Assembly: GCA_050084515.1 (NCBI GenBank) | Contig: CM114272.1 | Span: 49,786,001 to 49,850,000, forward strand | DNA length: 64,000 nucleotides | Origin: Blasia pusilla | Taxonomy: Eukaryota > Marchantiophyta > Marchantiopsida > Blasiales | Direction: 5' to 3' | Shown: positions 46,191 to 57,599 of the stretch, piece after piece | Layout of the letters: every line of letters starts with the position of its first letter | How positions within the stretch are numbered: the stretch's first letter is position 1 | Position numbers and translations under genes: made by a program | Notes under the pieces: model-generated | What the model saw: the letters and a program-made list of their open reading frames with translations, nothing else | What the model was told of the DNA's origin: nothing | Database searches by the model: none

Positions 46191-48443
46191 CGTGCGCGCC
46201 CTAGCCTACCCATCCGGTGCACCGCCCGCCCTTGCCCAACCCTAGCCCGCCAAAGCCCGCGTCATATCTTGCATGGCAGGCTCAAGGGCCCGCTCCATAG
46301 CCGACCTTCCATCCAACAATGGGGCGCAGGTACATGTACGACTCGGACTTACCTGCCAAACCCACATTTGGCCGGCGTCCCGCAAACCCTACGAGCACAC
46401 GTGGCAGCTTGGGATTGGTGGAGGCTAAATTAATTCATGCCTCCACCCTCTTCTCCCTTCCCAAACCTATATTGGGAGAAAAATCATAAGCAAAGGGCCC
46501 ATCAATGGGCCCCAAAATGCTTATAATGAAGGGATTAGGGACTAATGAACCCCAATTATCTTGATTTTCCATGTTTTCCTCCTTTTCTTTGAGAGATTTT
46601 ATGGATAAGGCTCATAATTTCATTGGTGTCTTGAGAGCTAAGGGCTTTCAAGATTACTAGGAATTTTGGGGAAATCCGTCGCGTGCCTTTTGGGGATAGT
46701 TGGATTTTGTTTGTGACCAACTTAGATATTTGCGCTCCTTGTTGTGTCTTAAACAAACTCTAATTGATTCCACATTAGGTGAAAGATTGTAATTGTGGAG
46801 CCCCAACACCTTTAAATCCAAGCAAACAAGAGCAACATTTGCTTGATTGAATGAAGGCAATCGTTGATGCTGAAGAAGGGGCCCTCACGCCAAACAACTG
46901 GCCCAAATGCATGATGTGCTTCAACCCTATTGCCGCATAAGGTTGCTATGTGACAAACATATGTAAAGTTTTTTATTGCCATCTATATTATCTTCAAAAG
47001 GCCATGTTACTATCTCTCAAGTGTCCAACTTGTACACAAGTTTGGTCAGGAAGACTCTGTTCCCTTTTTGGCATATCTTTCCGTGCTCCTGATAGTAATG
47101 CACCACCTATGTATTGCAAGTGAATCAAGAGCAAGAAATTTTCACTTTCAGTTTGGGACATCATAGCCCGTCATCCTATTACAACCCCAAAGTGAACATA
47201 GATGGGATGTTTCACACAAATTTCCCACGTCATCAAAGGATTGATTGGGCTATGCCAGTGTGGCTGGTCCGCTTCATTAACATGTACGATTGAGGAGACC
47301 TTATTCACGGAACTACCATAAATCTCCAAAATCAAGAGGCAAAAAACTTCTTCTTTACTCGAGGGTTGAATTCACAATAAGTTTGAGATGCCCTCAACAC
47401 AACTTCACAACTTGTGCAAAACCATCATCAAAATCCATTGGTGACTTTGTCTTGAGGAGACTAGAATTGATCTCACCACCTTTCTTAAGGCAAGATATTC
47501 CTCAAAGGATGGAAGGGGGATATCCTCGAACATACCATCACCCTCGTTGAATGCAAGAGGATCTCTTTGGATTCTTCGAGAGAGATTGGGAGATGCTTCC
47601 AACACAAGAAACAGATGATGGTGAAGCCGATGTTGAGTTGGAGAGGATTGTTCCTCATGGAGGGAGGACGCGTATAACTAGAGCTAGGGGAAGATAAGGA
47701 AGAGTTGGTGAAACATCTGGACCGGTGTAACATGTATGTGATGATGAATCAGATTAGATACAATGAGTTCATATTTATATCTTTGTAATGTACGTAAGTA
47801 TGAGGTACCTCTCAATCCAGATGTTTTGTGGGGTACCACCCATTTTTTATAAAAAATATTTCAAAAAATTACTTGAAAGTGGCTTATTTGTATAATCTTA
47901 TGGAGAAATATCGCAACCCCTGAGGAAAGTTGAATGCATGTTTCTGCATGAAGATTTATGGATGGTGATTGGGAGTTTCTTTAAAAAATAACTTTCAACT
48001 TCATTCTTCACTAATTTGTACTATTATGGGTATTTGGTAATTTAGGAGATTTGTGAATGTGAGACACTTATGAATGTTGTCCATGAAATGAGTTTATGAA
48101 ATGGATCAAAGATTTCTCTGGGGTTAGAACTCCTTGGATAAGGTGGAAAGTACGATGATATAAAAAAATTGATAAATTTTTTCTTATTTTATTTGCACAT
48201 TTTAGAACATTTTAAACTTCTACTTGATAAGGAGATCTGATTAATTATTTTAGAAAATAATTATTATCCAAGAAGTCTATTTTTATTTTTTTCCCAATAG
48301 GCCTATATTAAACTAAAAATTAGAACGAGGGGAATTATTTAATCATTAAAATAGTATAAATGATTTGAACATTATAAATTCAAACTTTGAAAAAAAATCT
48401 ATTTCATATTTTATAAATCTATATTGTAGCAGGAGACCCTATA
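46191..48443. other. Unrecognised stretch
   Basis: The first 250 bases are GC-rich and may be more retrotransposon sequence. At 47290-47740 a plus-strand frame with stops reads SIGDFVLRRLELISPP and DLFGFFERDWEMLPTQETDDGEA, which looks like a decayed protein, perhaps a DNA transposase tail, but I cannot assign it. From 47760 the DNA is AT-rich. Confidence 0.3.
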
Positions 48444-48651
48444 TCTATATTATTATGGGAGAATGTTTGATTTGCAAACACCTCTGTGCTTGACACGTGG
48501 TAACTAGGCAGCAAGAAAATGTTTCACATGTTACGGGCAAAAAAAAAAAAAATTTTTTTTGCACAATGTCATCAATCTCTTCCCTTCACGGACTCATATA
48601 ACTCTTCAAACACTTTTTTTTTTCCCGTGCATCGCACGACCACCTTACTAA
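48444..48651 (+). mobile_element. Non-autonomous Helitron, 208 bp
   Basis: Begins TCTATATTATTATGGGAG after A and ends CTAA before T. The 3' hairpin is CGTGCATCGCACG, about 13 bases before the end. It matches the intronic copy at 36946-37160 over most of its length, including GATTTGCAAACACCTCT and GCAGCAAGAAAATGTT. Confidence 0.85.
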
Positions 48652-49624
48652 TATACAATAAGAGAAATGTGTGGTATATTAAGAAAAAATAGCAAAATGG
48701 TTGAATTTTGTACCTTGACTAACATTAAATGGGTAAGGAAAATGAATTTCAAAGACAGACTAGAATATTTGCATTCATTGCTTATTATTTAGTGATTTTC
48801 TTAATATATATTATAACAAATGATCCTAAGTGTACCATAAGAGTACGGAGATAATTGGGAAAAATATAAAAAAATTATAACTTATTCCCTGAATGAATAT
48901 TTGATAAGAAGGGAAATTTAATTTTAATACAAAAAGAGTAGATTTTGTTATAATTTTAAAGAAGGGTACCATTATTTAAGTGAGTAGGGTATCATATAAA
49001 TTTTAATTGAGGAATAGAATTTTTTAGAAGAGTGGAATATTTTTATTCTTTTAAGATTTAAGGAAAAAATATATGATTCAATTTTTAAAATAATCATATT
49101 AATTAACATTGAAATCCGTGCAAAAGGAAATTGATTTTGAATGGAAAAGGGAAACTACCTTATTAATTTAAGTTAACTAATAATTTACGTAGTATATTAT
49201 ATTTTCATAGGAAGAATGGTAGGGAAGAATAGGAATTGTTTGAACTTTTATGGTAGAGTGAAATTAGTTAAGGGACTTTGAAATTACTAAAATTATTATT
49301 TAGGAATTAAATAATACACAATTTTTAATTTCATGAGCCATTTCCAGATTTGAAAATTATCTATAATTTAAAAAAATTATAAACTAAAAAATAAATCATT
49401 CTCGTGGGTACGCACTAGCATACTAACTATTAAATAATCAAAGACAATACTTGAGTGTGTCCAGACCAGAATCTTATTACAAAATCCGAGAAATTTTTTC
49501 CTATGTGTAATCTTAAAATAAAAATATCATTGCGAAATGTCATTTAAAAAAATTCCCATATATAAAAAGGAATCTACAAGTCACGACATAATTCATTCTC
49601 AATTTCTTACCCTATTTTTGTAAA
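48652..49624. other. AT-rich gene-free stretch
   Basis: Strongly AT-rich with no supported coding region. Confidence 0.4.
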
Positions 49625-50295
49625 AAGAGGGTCTTTCCATTTCCCTCTTCTCCAACAATCTCCTCTTCACCTCAAATTTGGCACATTTGATCCCCAAAGT
49701 ATATGTAGATCACCTCCAAAGTTTGAAGAAAAATGGAATTGTCACCAAAAACTCAGAAATTGTAAACTTAGTTTTAAAATCTAGACTTGCCATTAAACCT
49801 TCAGTGAAAATATGATCTTTTCATTTTCCATCTTCTCCAAGTATCTTATATATAGCTGAAATTTGATACACATGATCCCCAAGGTGTATATACCTTTCTT
49901 ACAAAGTTTCAAGCAAAATGGAGTTGTGAGAAAGAGCTCAAAACTTGTTAACTCATTTCTTCACCCGCGCCATTAAACCTTCAATGAAAAGAAGGTCTTT
50001 TCATTTTCCATCTTGTTCAAGTATCTTATATAGAGTTGAAATTTGGTAAACTAAATCTCTATGGTGTATGTACTTTTCTTGCAAAGTTTCAAGAAAAATG
50101 GAGTTGTGACCAAGAGTTCAAAAAACGATAACTCATTTTTGGACCCGTGCCATTAAACTTTTAATTAAAAGAAAGTCTTTTCATTTTCCATCAAGTCCAA
50201 GTATCTCACCTAGAGCTAAAATTTAGTAAAAATGATCCCCAAGGTATATGTACCTCTCTTGAAAATTTTCAAGAAAAATGGAGTTCTGACCACAT
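49625..50295 (+). repeat. Tandem repeat with 180-bp period, nearly four units
   Basis: GCCATTAAACCT begins at 49789 and 49969, and GCCATTAAACTT at 50149, exactly 180 bp apart. Each is followed by CTTTTCATTTTCCATC, AAGTATCT, GATCCCCAAGGT-like and CAAGAAAAATGGAGTT blocks. A more diverged unit precedes at about 49625. The unit is non-coding and AT-rich, with a length common for plant satellites. Confidence 0.85.
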
Positions 50296-50339
50296 GACAA
50301 CCTAGGACCAAACACTAACTCCCAAGTCTCTCTTGCATG

Positions 50340-50619
50340 TGACCTCTAAAGAAGAGGAGGGTGGTGGTTGCTAACTAGCAATCTCTCGAGCAATAAAAAC
50401 CTGCTCTCGTAACTCAAGCACCAACTCTTTAAGCAATCCACTATGTCCTTCGTAAGAAAAATGAAGTCCTATCTTTCTCTCCTTTCGTGATGCGTCCCAT
50501 GAAGTCCATGATGCCTCTCCATTACCATCGCGCACCCAACCAGTGTCTCACCCATGTTGATAGACATTGCGCTACAAAGTGGAAGTAATGTCACAGACAC
50601 CTCTCGCATTTATATCTAC
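50340..50619 (-). mobile_element. Gypsy sequence after the methyltransferase-like domain (copy E)
   Basis: Minus-strand continuation of copy E. It should lead to reverse transcriptase but breaks off at about 50300 at the tandem repeat. No domain is readable. Confidence 0.35.
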
Positions 50620-51640
50620 TCAGCCAAACCAAGATTGAACACACAAGTAAGGCAGTTCACATCCATAGCATTACCCAATACCTATCTATGTGATGCCTCT
50701 GCCAGCATAGGCACTATCATCGTACCTATTGAGAACCCCATATCTCACTCTCGCTTGATGGCGTTGGGCTTTACCAGTGTATGTGCCCCCTCATCTCATA
50801 TCATGCTTGGTCTTCCATGATGAAAAACATGAGATGAAAAAAAACTCACCAACATAGGCAACGCTGCCCTATGTTGGCCTATCTGATTGGCCAATGCCAA
50901 TGGTGGTACATCATCACAAGTAACAATATGAGATTGCCGCCCAAGATCCAAGATCGTATCAATTGTAAGTAGTGATGATATCTAAACTCTATCATAAGCC
51001 TACCTCAATAACTTAGATGATAAAAGGTTCGTCCACCATAATCGTATACGGTGTGTGCGCAATGCAATACTTGCCACATCCAACATCACCATCGACACTA
51101 TCCATGACTACACCTAAAGCAAACTCGCCGTTACTCGGGCTCGAGTGTTACCTAACAATGGGAAGGTCTCCAAAATGTAGGTTGTAGAACATCTCTGGTA
51201 GTCTGCAAGTGTCAAAGAAGTTGCAACATCTCCCAAAAGATGGCCGACCTCAGGTCCTACAAACCAAGCCCCCGACTTGTCGAAGAATAACCATAATATG
51301 GCCACCCTACTACCACCAAATGAATTTGACCAACCCACTATAAATATTGTGCCCCCAACAACAAAATATTGGCCAACAATACATGTTGATATCCCTTGAT
51401 TGCAGAAACTTGAAATAAATGAGGATACCGCTAGACTAGTCTCGACACGCGGTGTAATGAGACTCTACTCGCGGTTTCATCCCTCTCAACATAAAATTTC
51501 TATTGTACTCGTACTTTGGCGTGCAACACTACAACCAAAGTAGTACTTATCCATCCAAAGAGATATACTATATGCACACCCTCCTCAGGATACTACTACA
51601 AAGTGGGTGTGGTGTTCAAGGGTTTTAATGTCTATTCTCC
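50620..51640 (-). pseudogene. C5 DNA-methyltransferase-like domain in a Gypsy element (copy E)
   Basis: This is the fullest copy, about 330 codons on the minus strand with several stops and shifts. Motifs appear in family order: a motif-I-like VHIVYLFGWISTTL (about 51540-51595); FYVERDETASRV (about 51490-51525); the motif IV region HLVVVGWPYYGYSS (about 51285-51330), where PYY stands for the catalytic PCQ; the motif VI region TYILETFPLLG (about 51160-51195), where ETF stands for ENV; motif VIII ALRTHRIRLWWTNL (about 51023-51065); and IX-X MGFSIGTMIVP with VLGNAMDVNCLT (about 50645-50740). C5 methyltransferases transfer methyl from S-adenosylmethionine to cytosine. It lies just after the protease, where reverse transcriptase would normally follow. 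It is inactive as read. Confidence 0.72.
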
Positions 51641-51835
51641 AATAGATGTAGTCATGCTTGTCATCGCATGCCATTCCTTAATACTATCCTCTACATGGGT
51701 GTTCCTCTCCAATAAATCTCTAGGCCATCATAGTCTACTACAATAAGCTGCTATTGTGGTGGATCCTCACTGTGAACCATCAAGTTTCCCAACATACGGC
51801 AACGATAGTTGAGTTGCCCATCCTTCACCTAATTG

Positions 51836-51940
51836 TCAACCTGGTCGATAGGAGGGTATCTCATCCCAAAATTCAAGCGTAAAACCTAGGGGATAAAATA
51901 CAATAGCCCTTACCAAAACATCATAGGACTCAACCTTTTT
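51836..51940 (-). mobile_element. Gypsy retropepsin relic (copy E)
   Basis: The minus strand reads VESYDVLVRAIVFYPLGF with TLEFWDEIPSYRPG. The same block follows the protease active site in copy G (YDVLVGSTVFYPLGF at 25260). The N-terminal part with the active-site Asp is missing because Helitron sequence abuts at about 51945. Confidence 0.6.
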
Positions 51941-51944
51941 GCAC

Positions 51945-52080
51945 CATTGGTAGAATATCCCGTAGATTAGATGGGGAAATATTTTTTTATGTTGCATGTA
52001 GGATAACAAACATTTTTTCTGCCCGGTTACCACATGTAAGAAAGGAATATTTGCAAGTCAAGAAGGTACTCTCTTTTATT
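51945..52080 (-). mobile_element. Truncated Helitron 5' part
   Basis: Minus-strand words match the first half of the Helitron at 48444 (AGAGTACCTTCTTGAC, TTGCAAATATTCC, ACATGTGGTAACCGGGCAG, AAAATGTTTGTTATCC). The 3' hairpin and CTRR end are absent; Gypsy copy E takes over. Confidence 0.5.
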
Positions 52081-52194
52081 TGCTAGATGTACTAGCAAAT
52101 AAAGAGGCGATTACCCTATCACCCTAGATAAGTAAATGTTTTTAAAAGAAAATTGTTCGAGAGAGAATATCGTTTTCGAAGGGAGGGAGAGAGA

Positions 52195-52233
52195 GAAGGC
52201 AATGTGAGTGCCTTCCAGCGGGCGCTCACATTC
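52195..52233. repeat. Imperfect hairpin upstream of SF3B6
   Basis: AATGTGAGTGCC and GGGCGCTCACATT form a 12-bp stem with one mismatch around an 8-nt loop, about 280 bp before the SF3B6 start codon. Confidence 0.7.
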
Positions 52234-52250
52234 TATCGTCTTGCATCGGT

Positions 52251-52267
52251 TGGGCCTGATTAGGGTT
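52251..52267 (+). promoter_or_regulatory. Site II and telo-box motifs upstream of SF3B6
   Basis: TGGGCC (site II) at 52251-52256 and TAGGGTT (telo box, AAACCCTA type on the other strand) at 52261-52267 lie about 245 bp before the start codon. In plants this pair is known from promoters of ribosomal, translation and RNA-processing genes active in dividing cells. I infer a similar role here. Confidence 0.55.
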
Positions 52268-52509
52268 ATGTAGGTGACAAAGCCCGCGTGGATGAACGTG
52301 GTGTCAGTCCGTATCTATCATCGATGCCATCGATCACAGAGCGATTACAGCAGTAGAGGACGATCGCGCTGCTCGTTCATGCGAATTGGTTGCCGACGTT
52401 TTCAGATTCGGTCTGTTTGTGGAGGAGAAGTGGAGAATTTGGCTGCACGATTCCGTGGATTTTGCTTGGGGGAGGTGGAGTTTGCATCGTCGAGGTGGAC
52501 TGACGAGGT

Positions 52510-52887
52510 ATGGCTGCGGCGTTGAGCATAAGGAGAGGAAACGCGCGTTTGCCACCCGAAGTGAACAGAGTTCTATATGTGAGGAATTTGCCTTTCAATA
52601 TCTCGTCGGAGGAGATGTATGATATCTTTGGCAAGTACGGGGCCATCAGACAGATCCGCATCGGTGATAACAAAGATACCCGAGGCACCGCCTTTGTTGT
52701 CTACGAGGACATCTACGACGCGAAGAATGCTGTGGACCACTTGTCAGGTTTCAATGTGGCCAATAGGTACCTGATTGTTTTGTACTACCAGCAAGCGAAG
52801 ATGTCCAAGAAGATCGATCAACGAAAGAAGGAGGAGGAACTGACGAAATTGCAAGAGAAATATGGTGTCTCAACAAAGGACAAATGA
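52510..52887 (+). CDS. SF3B6: Splicing factor SF3B subunit 6 (p14/SF3b14a)
   Basis: A 125-residue open frame without introns. It is the SF3b subunit that contacts the branch-point region of pre-mRNA and binds SF3B1 within the U2 snRNP. One RRM spans about residues 19-94, with RNP2 LYVRNL at 22-27 and RNP1 RGTAFVVYE at 58-66. The conserved lead [19 protein letters not shown] is present, as is the C-terminal [15 protein letters not shown] and the ending [10 protein letters not shown]. Length matches plant orthologues (about 124 aa). No frameshift or missing residue is seen. The gene is isolated among transposon debris. A single coding exon could reflect either the ancestral structure or an old retrocopy; the upstream motifs favour a functional gene. 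Confidence 0.97.
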   Translation: MAAALSIRRGNARLPPEVNRVLYVRNLPFNISSEEMYDIFGKYGAIRQIRIGDNKDTRGTAFVVYEDIYDAKNAVDHLSGFNVANRYLIVLYYQQAKMSKKIDQRKKEEELTKLQEKYGVSTKDK

Positions 52888-53125
52888 TCCGATTGAGGAG
52901 ATTACAGGTGTGAAAGGTGAAGTCATTCAGTTGTGACGTTCTACAACTCCTTAGGGTTTTGCCGAAATAGTTGTTCGATATAGTTAGAGTAGAGTAGACA
53001 AGAAGTATGTGCTACAGACGATGTCCTTCAGCACTCGGTACAATCAAAACAGCGCAGTTGCGGTGAAAGTGAACTGGTAGAATTCTCCCTTTCTCTATTG
53101 TACAGTATCAAGAGTCTGGTTCAGA

Positions 53126-53132
53126 AATAAAT
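53126..53132 (+). promoter_or_regulatory. Possible polyadenylation signal of SF3B6
   Basis: AATAAA lies about 240 bp downstream of the stop codon, within GAAATAAATGATT. It is a plausible plant near-upstream element. Confidence 0.4.
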
Positions 53133-55830
53133 GATTTAAATTCGCTCAATCCCCGATATTTCGTCGTAACTTTGAGTTTTGAATTTCCTCCGCGGACCTA
53201 ATAAGTGAATGAATGTTTTACCCTGAGAATGCAAAGTCTTTAAAATCACTATCTCCTTCGAGCTAATCTGGAAACTGCTTTGTGAGTCGGAGGATACGTG
53301 TTATGGTGGCTATAAAATTGGGTGCCTGCTTAGACCGTGCTTATAAACGGGATGGGTGCAGAGGAGTAACAAGTGCAGATGCTGTTTATAAGGGGCATGT
53401 AACTGTCTACTTTAGTGTGAGTTCTTTCGAACATATCCCCCTACACGTAGGAAACGGGGAGAGCTTGTCCCTTGCATCCTACTCTAACCACTGACAAGAC
53501 TAAAATTTTAATTCTTCAACAATTCTTTCTACTCTTCATCGATGTTTTCATGTCATAATTGTGGAGGTCAAGCAAATGAGTTTATGTGTGAAATTCTAAC
53601 TCGTCCAGCAAAAGCCTGAACTTCCAATCAGGAATGTGGTGTTGTTGTACTGGCTTTATCCTCTAGTAATAATCGAATCTTTGTTTTGATATATCCCATG
53701 ACATATCCCCTACCAATTGGTTTCTTGCTGAGTGACCTCTAACTGGTCTCATTTATAGTCCAATAATCTGAGTAAAAGTCTTGGGAGGCTTCCAATCTAC
53801 AAGTGTAATGTCTTCTGCAGGTGCATATTCCTCTGGTATAAGGAACTTGACTAAAACTCACTGTTTGCATGGCACGTCCCTATGATTTGTTAAAGTTTCT
53901 TTTGTGATCCAGCTTTAGCCGTCGGCGTCGTAGTGGAGTACATTTGACTTCACTATGTCCAGCAGCAAGCATCTTCCATGAAGATGGGAGTTGAAGCAAA
54001 AGTTGCTGGGCTCACAACACGAGGCAATTCATGAAAGATATGCTCTATCAGGACAGGAGGCATCAGTCAAGAGCATCAAATGAATTCCATCCCTACGAAG
54101 TCATTTCCGACTTCTCGTTACAAGAAGTCAAGCGTAGTGGGAGCAGAACATCCTGAATCCATTTTGATGGGGTGAATTCAGTGCTGTATGGAAATAAAAG
54201 TTGGCATGTGAGGCCTGATGATCATGCAATCCTGATTGAAAATTTTGATTGGGAATAGAGGGGATTCAGTAATGCAAATTACATGATTGTCAGTACCAAG
54301 CAAATCCAAAGGAATGGTGCGGGAGTTTGTTGCAGTTGGGTGACAAGGTCCGATTGCGCATTAACGGTGGTCCTGAAGGATCCATCTTAACCAAGGTTGG
54401 ATTCAGTGGTTCTAGAGGCCAAACTATTGTGAGCAATGCATAATGGAAAATCTTCTTACACAAATCCGTGTAGTGTGAAGCCAGTATCGAGAGCATCAAC
54501 CTCTGGTCCTTAACGTATTATTTGCTAGCTGCACGACCTGTCTTAGAATGATTTGTCATATACCTTCCGAAGCACCCCCCTTCCGTACTCCTTACTCTTG
54601 GTGATGTGTGCAGATGGAATGAGAACTCCATTAAGACTGTGATGGCCATACCAGCGGAATTTGTATGTGCAAGCACACTTGAATACTGAGACCTGGACGA
54701 ATTCAAAGCTTACCCAGCAGTTTGATGTCGTGCAGATGGACGAGCTGGGTGCAGCAATCCTGATTCCATAGTCATCAATCCTGGAGCAGGTCTGGACTAT
54801 GAGGGCAGTGTACTGAGTGAAAGTGGAAAAAGGTTCAGATGCACTTGCGAGGATTAAGAGAGACGAATGTGCTGTATGTGATGGTACCTCCTCATAGTTG
54901 ATACAGTTGGCCTGAAAGCATGGAAGTAGAATTGACAACCATCACAGGATTAGAAATTGGGATTAAGGTAGTTCAGGTGCAGCAACACTCATCGGTACCT
55001 ATTAGTGAAGGAACTAAAAGTATCTGCCGGTGCTTTCTCGTCTTCGACATGGTCAGCAGTTTTATTTCATTGATATGAACTTGAGATCCATCGCAAAATC
55101 AGAAATTTGGACTCCGTATGTGGCACCCAAGCGGAGTCTAAGGGAAAGCTGTTGATGTTGTTTCTTCTTCATTTACTCAAAGGTTGAATGAAGAACCATT
55201 AATGGCAAATAAATTTTCATTTCTTTATTTCAAATAAGGGCTTTTCGAAAATCAAGATGACCAGGGGGTATGCCTGGAGTATGTTTGTTAGGAAAAAAAA
55301 AACAAAGTAGTCTTAAATGGAGGGATTTGTAGATCCGAGAGGGAGTGGCTTTTAAACTTCCAAAATTGTCCCCAACAATGTGAAACTCCCAAAACATGTG
55401 TACATGTCACTTGGACGCTAAACGGACATGGGAGTTAAAAAGAGACGATTTTGTCTTGTAGCGATACTAGCTTTTTGGCTTAATCGTGAAGTATAGTTTT
55501 ATTTCGGATATGAGTGGTCCACATTCTTCCTGGTTCACCAATTTCTGGGTTTGAAGTATTTCTCTTCTTGGATGCCTTTAAAGGCAATCCCAATGTCCCA
55601 TTCGAAGGGAAGTCAAGCTCTCTCCATCGCACAACACAATTAGCGATTAGAATGTCACCTTAGAGGGGTTGCAATCAAGATACCCCACCGCATGAATCAA
55701 TAAACACTCGGGACGTCGTTCTACACTAAGTAGTCCCATACAGATGTAGAGAATTAAGGAGGTTACCAATCTCCTTAAAAGGAAAAGTGGTCACTTGCTT
55801 AATAAAGATCCCACTCCTAACTAAAATTAA
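53133..55830. other. Gene-free stretch downstream of SF3B6
   Basis: No supported coding region. Open frames of 60-130 codons at 54290-54940 on the minus strand lack motifs. The base composition is more gene-like than the flanking transposon debris, so an RNA gene or a very old pseudogene is possible, but I see nothing I can name. Confidence 0.35.
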
Positions 55831-56012
55831 CTAGCCAGTGCTCGTGCGATGCACGAGTGAAATCGGCCCCGTCCCCCTTAACTTAACTGTTAGTTCCTAA
55901 CTGTTAGCTCCTCTTAAACCCGACACATGTCAACGCCGGAAGGGCCTAAATGCATACGTGTCATGCGGAAGAAACCCTTGCCTGAAATCCTAGACTCTTT
56001 TAATAGTATAGA
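55831..56012 (-). mobile_element. Non-autonomous Helitron, 182 bp, second subfamily
   Basis: On the minus strand it starts TCTATACTATTAAAAGAG after A and ends with CTCGTGCATCGCACGAG, ten bases, CTAG, then T. All Helitron signs are present. The interior differs from the copies at 36946 and 48444, so this is a distinct subfamily sharing only the terminal hairpin. Confidence 0.85.
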
Positions 56013-56640
56013 TTCCCACTCCACTTCTTGGGGGAGTAATAAAGAAATTTTCCCCATTATGACTACTTCATCTCTCCCTCAAATTTTACACCTATCAAAA
56101 TATGGAATTTCAAAGTCTTATTGATATGCTATTTTGTCTTATTGTTTGTACCATGTTAACAATAATAATATAGATACGGATTGTCTCTTTACACGAGTGT
56201 ATTTAAAAGGAAGAGAAAAAAAATGAGTTTGGGACGTTGCACCATACAATATGGTTGTCTCGTTATCGGTGGGTATTAGAAATGAGTTTTCCTCTAATAT
56301 ACAAAGTCTGCTTAGTAAAAGTAAAGGTCTGGAAATATCAACTTGTATAGACTGCACTCTGTATGGTAACTAGTATTAAGTTATCTTATGAAAGGAGGGA
56401 GGATGCAATATTTGTGCAAAGTTTAATTTCGAACACAAAGCTAGTATCAAATCATCTCATCAAAGGTAAAAGGATGCAAAATTTAAGCAAAAATCACCTT
56501 CATACATTTTTGGTAGACGTCAAACAACATGCGAGTACAAGTTTGAATTAGCAATTCAGGGTTATTTGCAAGCCATTATACATTAGTGTAGAAGTGGCAT
56601 ACCGGTTGTCCGTCCAAAAAATATATTGCCTCATGTGTAT
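56013..56640. other. Stretch with a Helitron-like 5' end
   Basis: At 56173 on the minus strand TCTATATTATTATTG follows A, as in the repeats at 1.7-3 kb. No 3' end is identified and no gene is seen. Confidence 0.3.
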
Positions 56641-57395
56641 ATCGTGCATATACACATTGCTACACAACCTACATCGCTATCATCATCCACAAATTTATAA
56701 ACACGAGATATCATACTCACCCATGTCATCTACATACATACACAATTCTGTACTAAAATATCTCCAATAATCTATGGAATAACAAAGCTCTCACACACAC
56801 TCCATCTATCTCTCATGTCAAACCAAAATTACTCTCTTAGTGAGATGATTGGGTTGCTCATAAGGCAAGCAAGACCATAGCTCTACCGCCTCATGGAAGA
56901 GGAAGTTCAACAAATAGAGAATAAGCTCTTAAGCTCACTCTCCTTGGGTGCATCCCTTCCCTCTTCCCAAGGTCTCTCCTTCGTACTTGCACACATATGT
57001 CATCTCTATGGCTCTTGACATGCAATAGTGGATCAAGGGCCACTTATTGAAATAGAAAGGTAACTATACTCATTGTATAAACTCACTTGAAATAGAAAGT
57101 TTCTAAATATGACTCCAAATTAGTCCAAAATAAGGGAAAATCTGCTCGATCAAGTTACCATGGTCCTTAGTAGGTCATCCTTAACCTCTTGAGGCTATTT
57201 TACGACCCCCTTGAAGGCACCTTACGCATATTCATTGATCTGCTCCAAAAGATGTAACAATTTTTGGACGCATACACATCACTACATAATATACATCATT
57301 ATCACCAAATTACATATACATAAATACAAGATACCATACTTACCCATGTCATGTACACACATAGACGATCATATACCAAAATATCTCCAATTCCC
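56641..57395 (-). mobile_element. Gypsy polypurine tract and LTR (copy C)
   Basis: Minus strand: CAAGTAAGGGAGGG (polypurine tract, about 57390), TTGGAGATATTTTGG block ending ATGCGTCCAAAAA at about 57268, then TGTTACATCTTTTGG (57258) through the LTR body, ending with a second GGAGATATTTTAGTAC..GTGTATATGCACGATATA block at 56641-56780. Same arrangement as at 20735-21495 and 25851-26612. Confidence 0.6.
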
Positions 57396-57599
57396 TCCCT
57401 TACTTGATGGTTAGATCTCTCTAGCTTCATGTAGCCATGTTTCCCTACCTATCATGACATACACCTCCATGATCCTAAAAGAAAAAAAGGTGGATGCTCA
57501 TGTAGCATAGGTTATAATTAGTTTCCTTCTTCTCATCAATATTATTAACGTAAGTCTAGATCTATGACCATATAGTACCTACTATATGTATATATGGGA

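Noticed and set aside
48444-48651. Considered as a terminal-inverted-repeat MITE
   Set aside because: The ends are not inverted repeats and there is no target duplication; TC start, 3' hairpin and CTRR end fit a Helitron better.
54543-54938. 131-codon minus-strand frame
   Set aside because: No signal, domain or repeat pattern; composition suggests chance.
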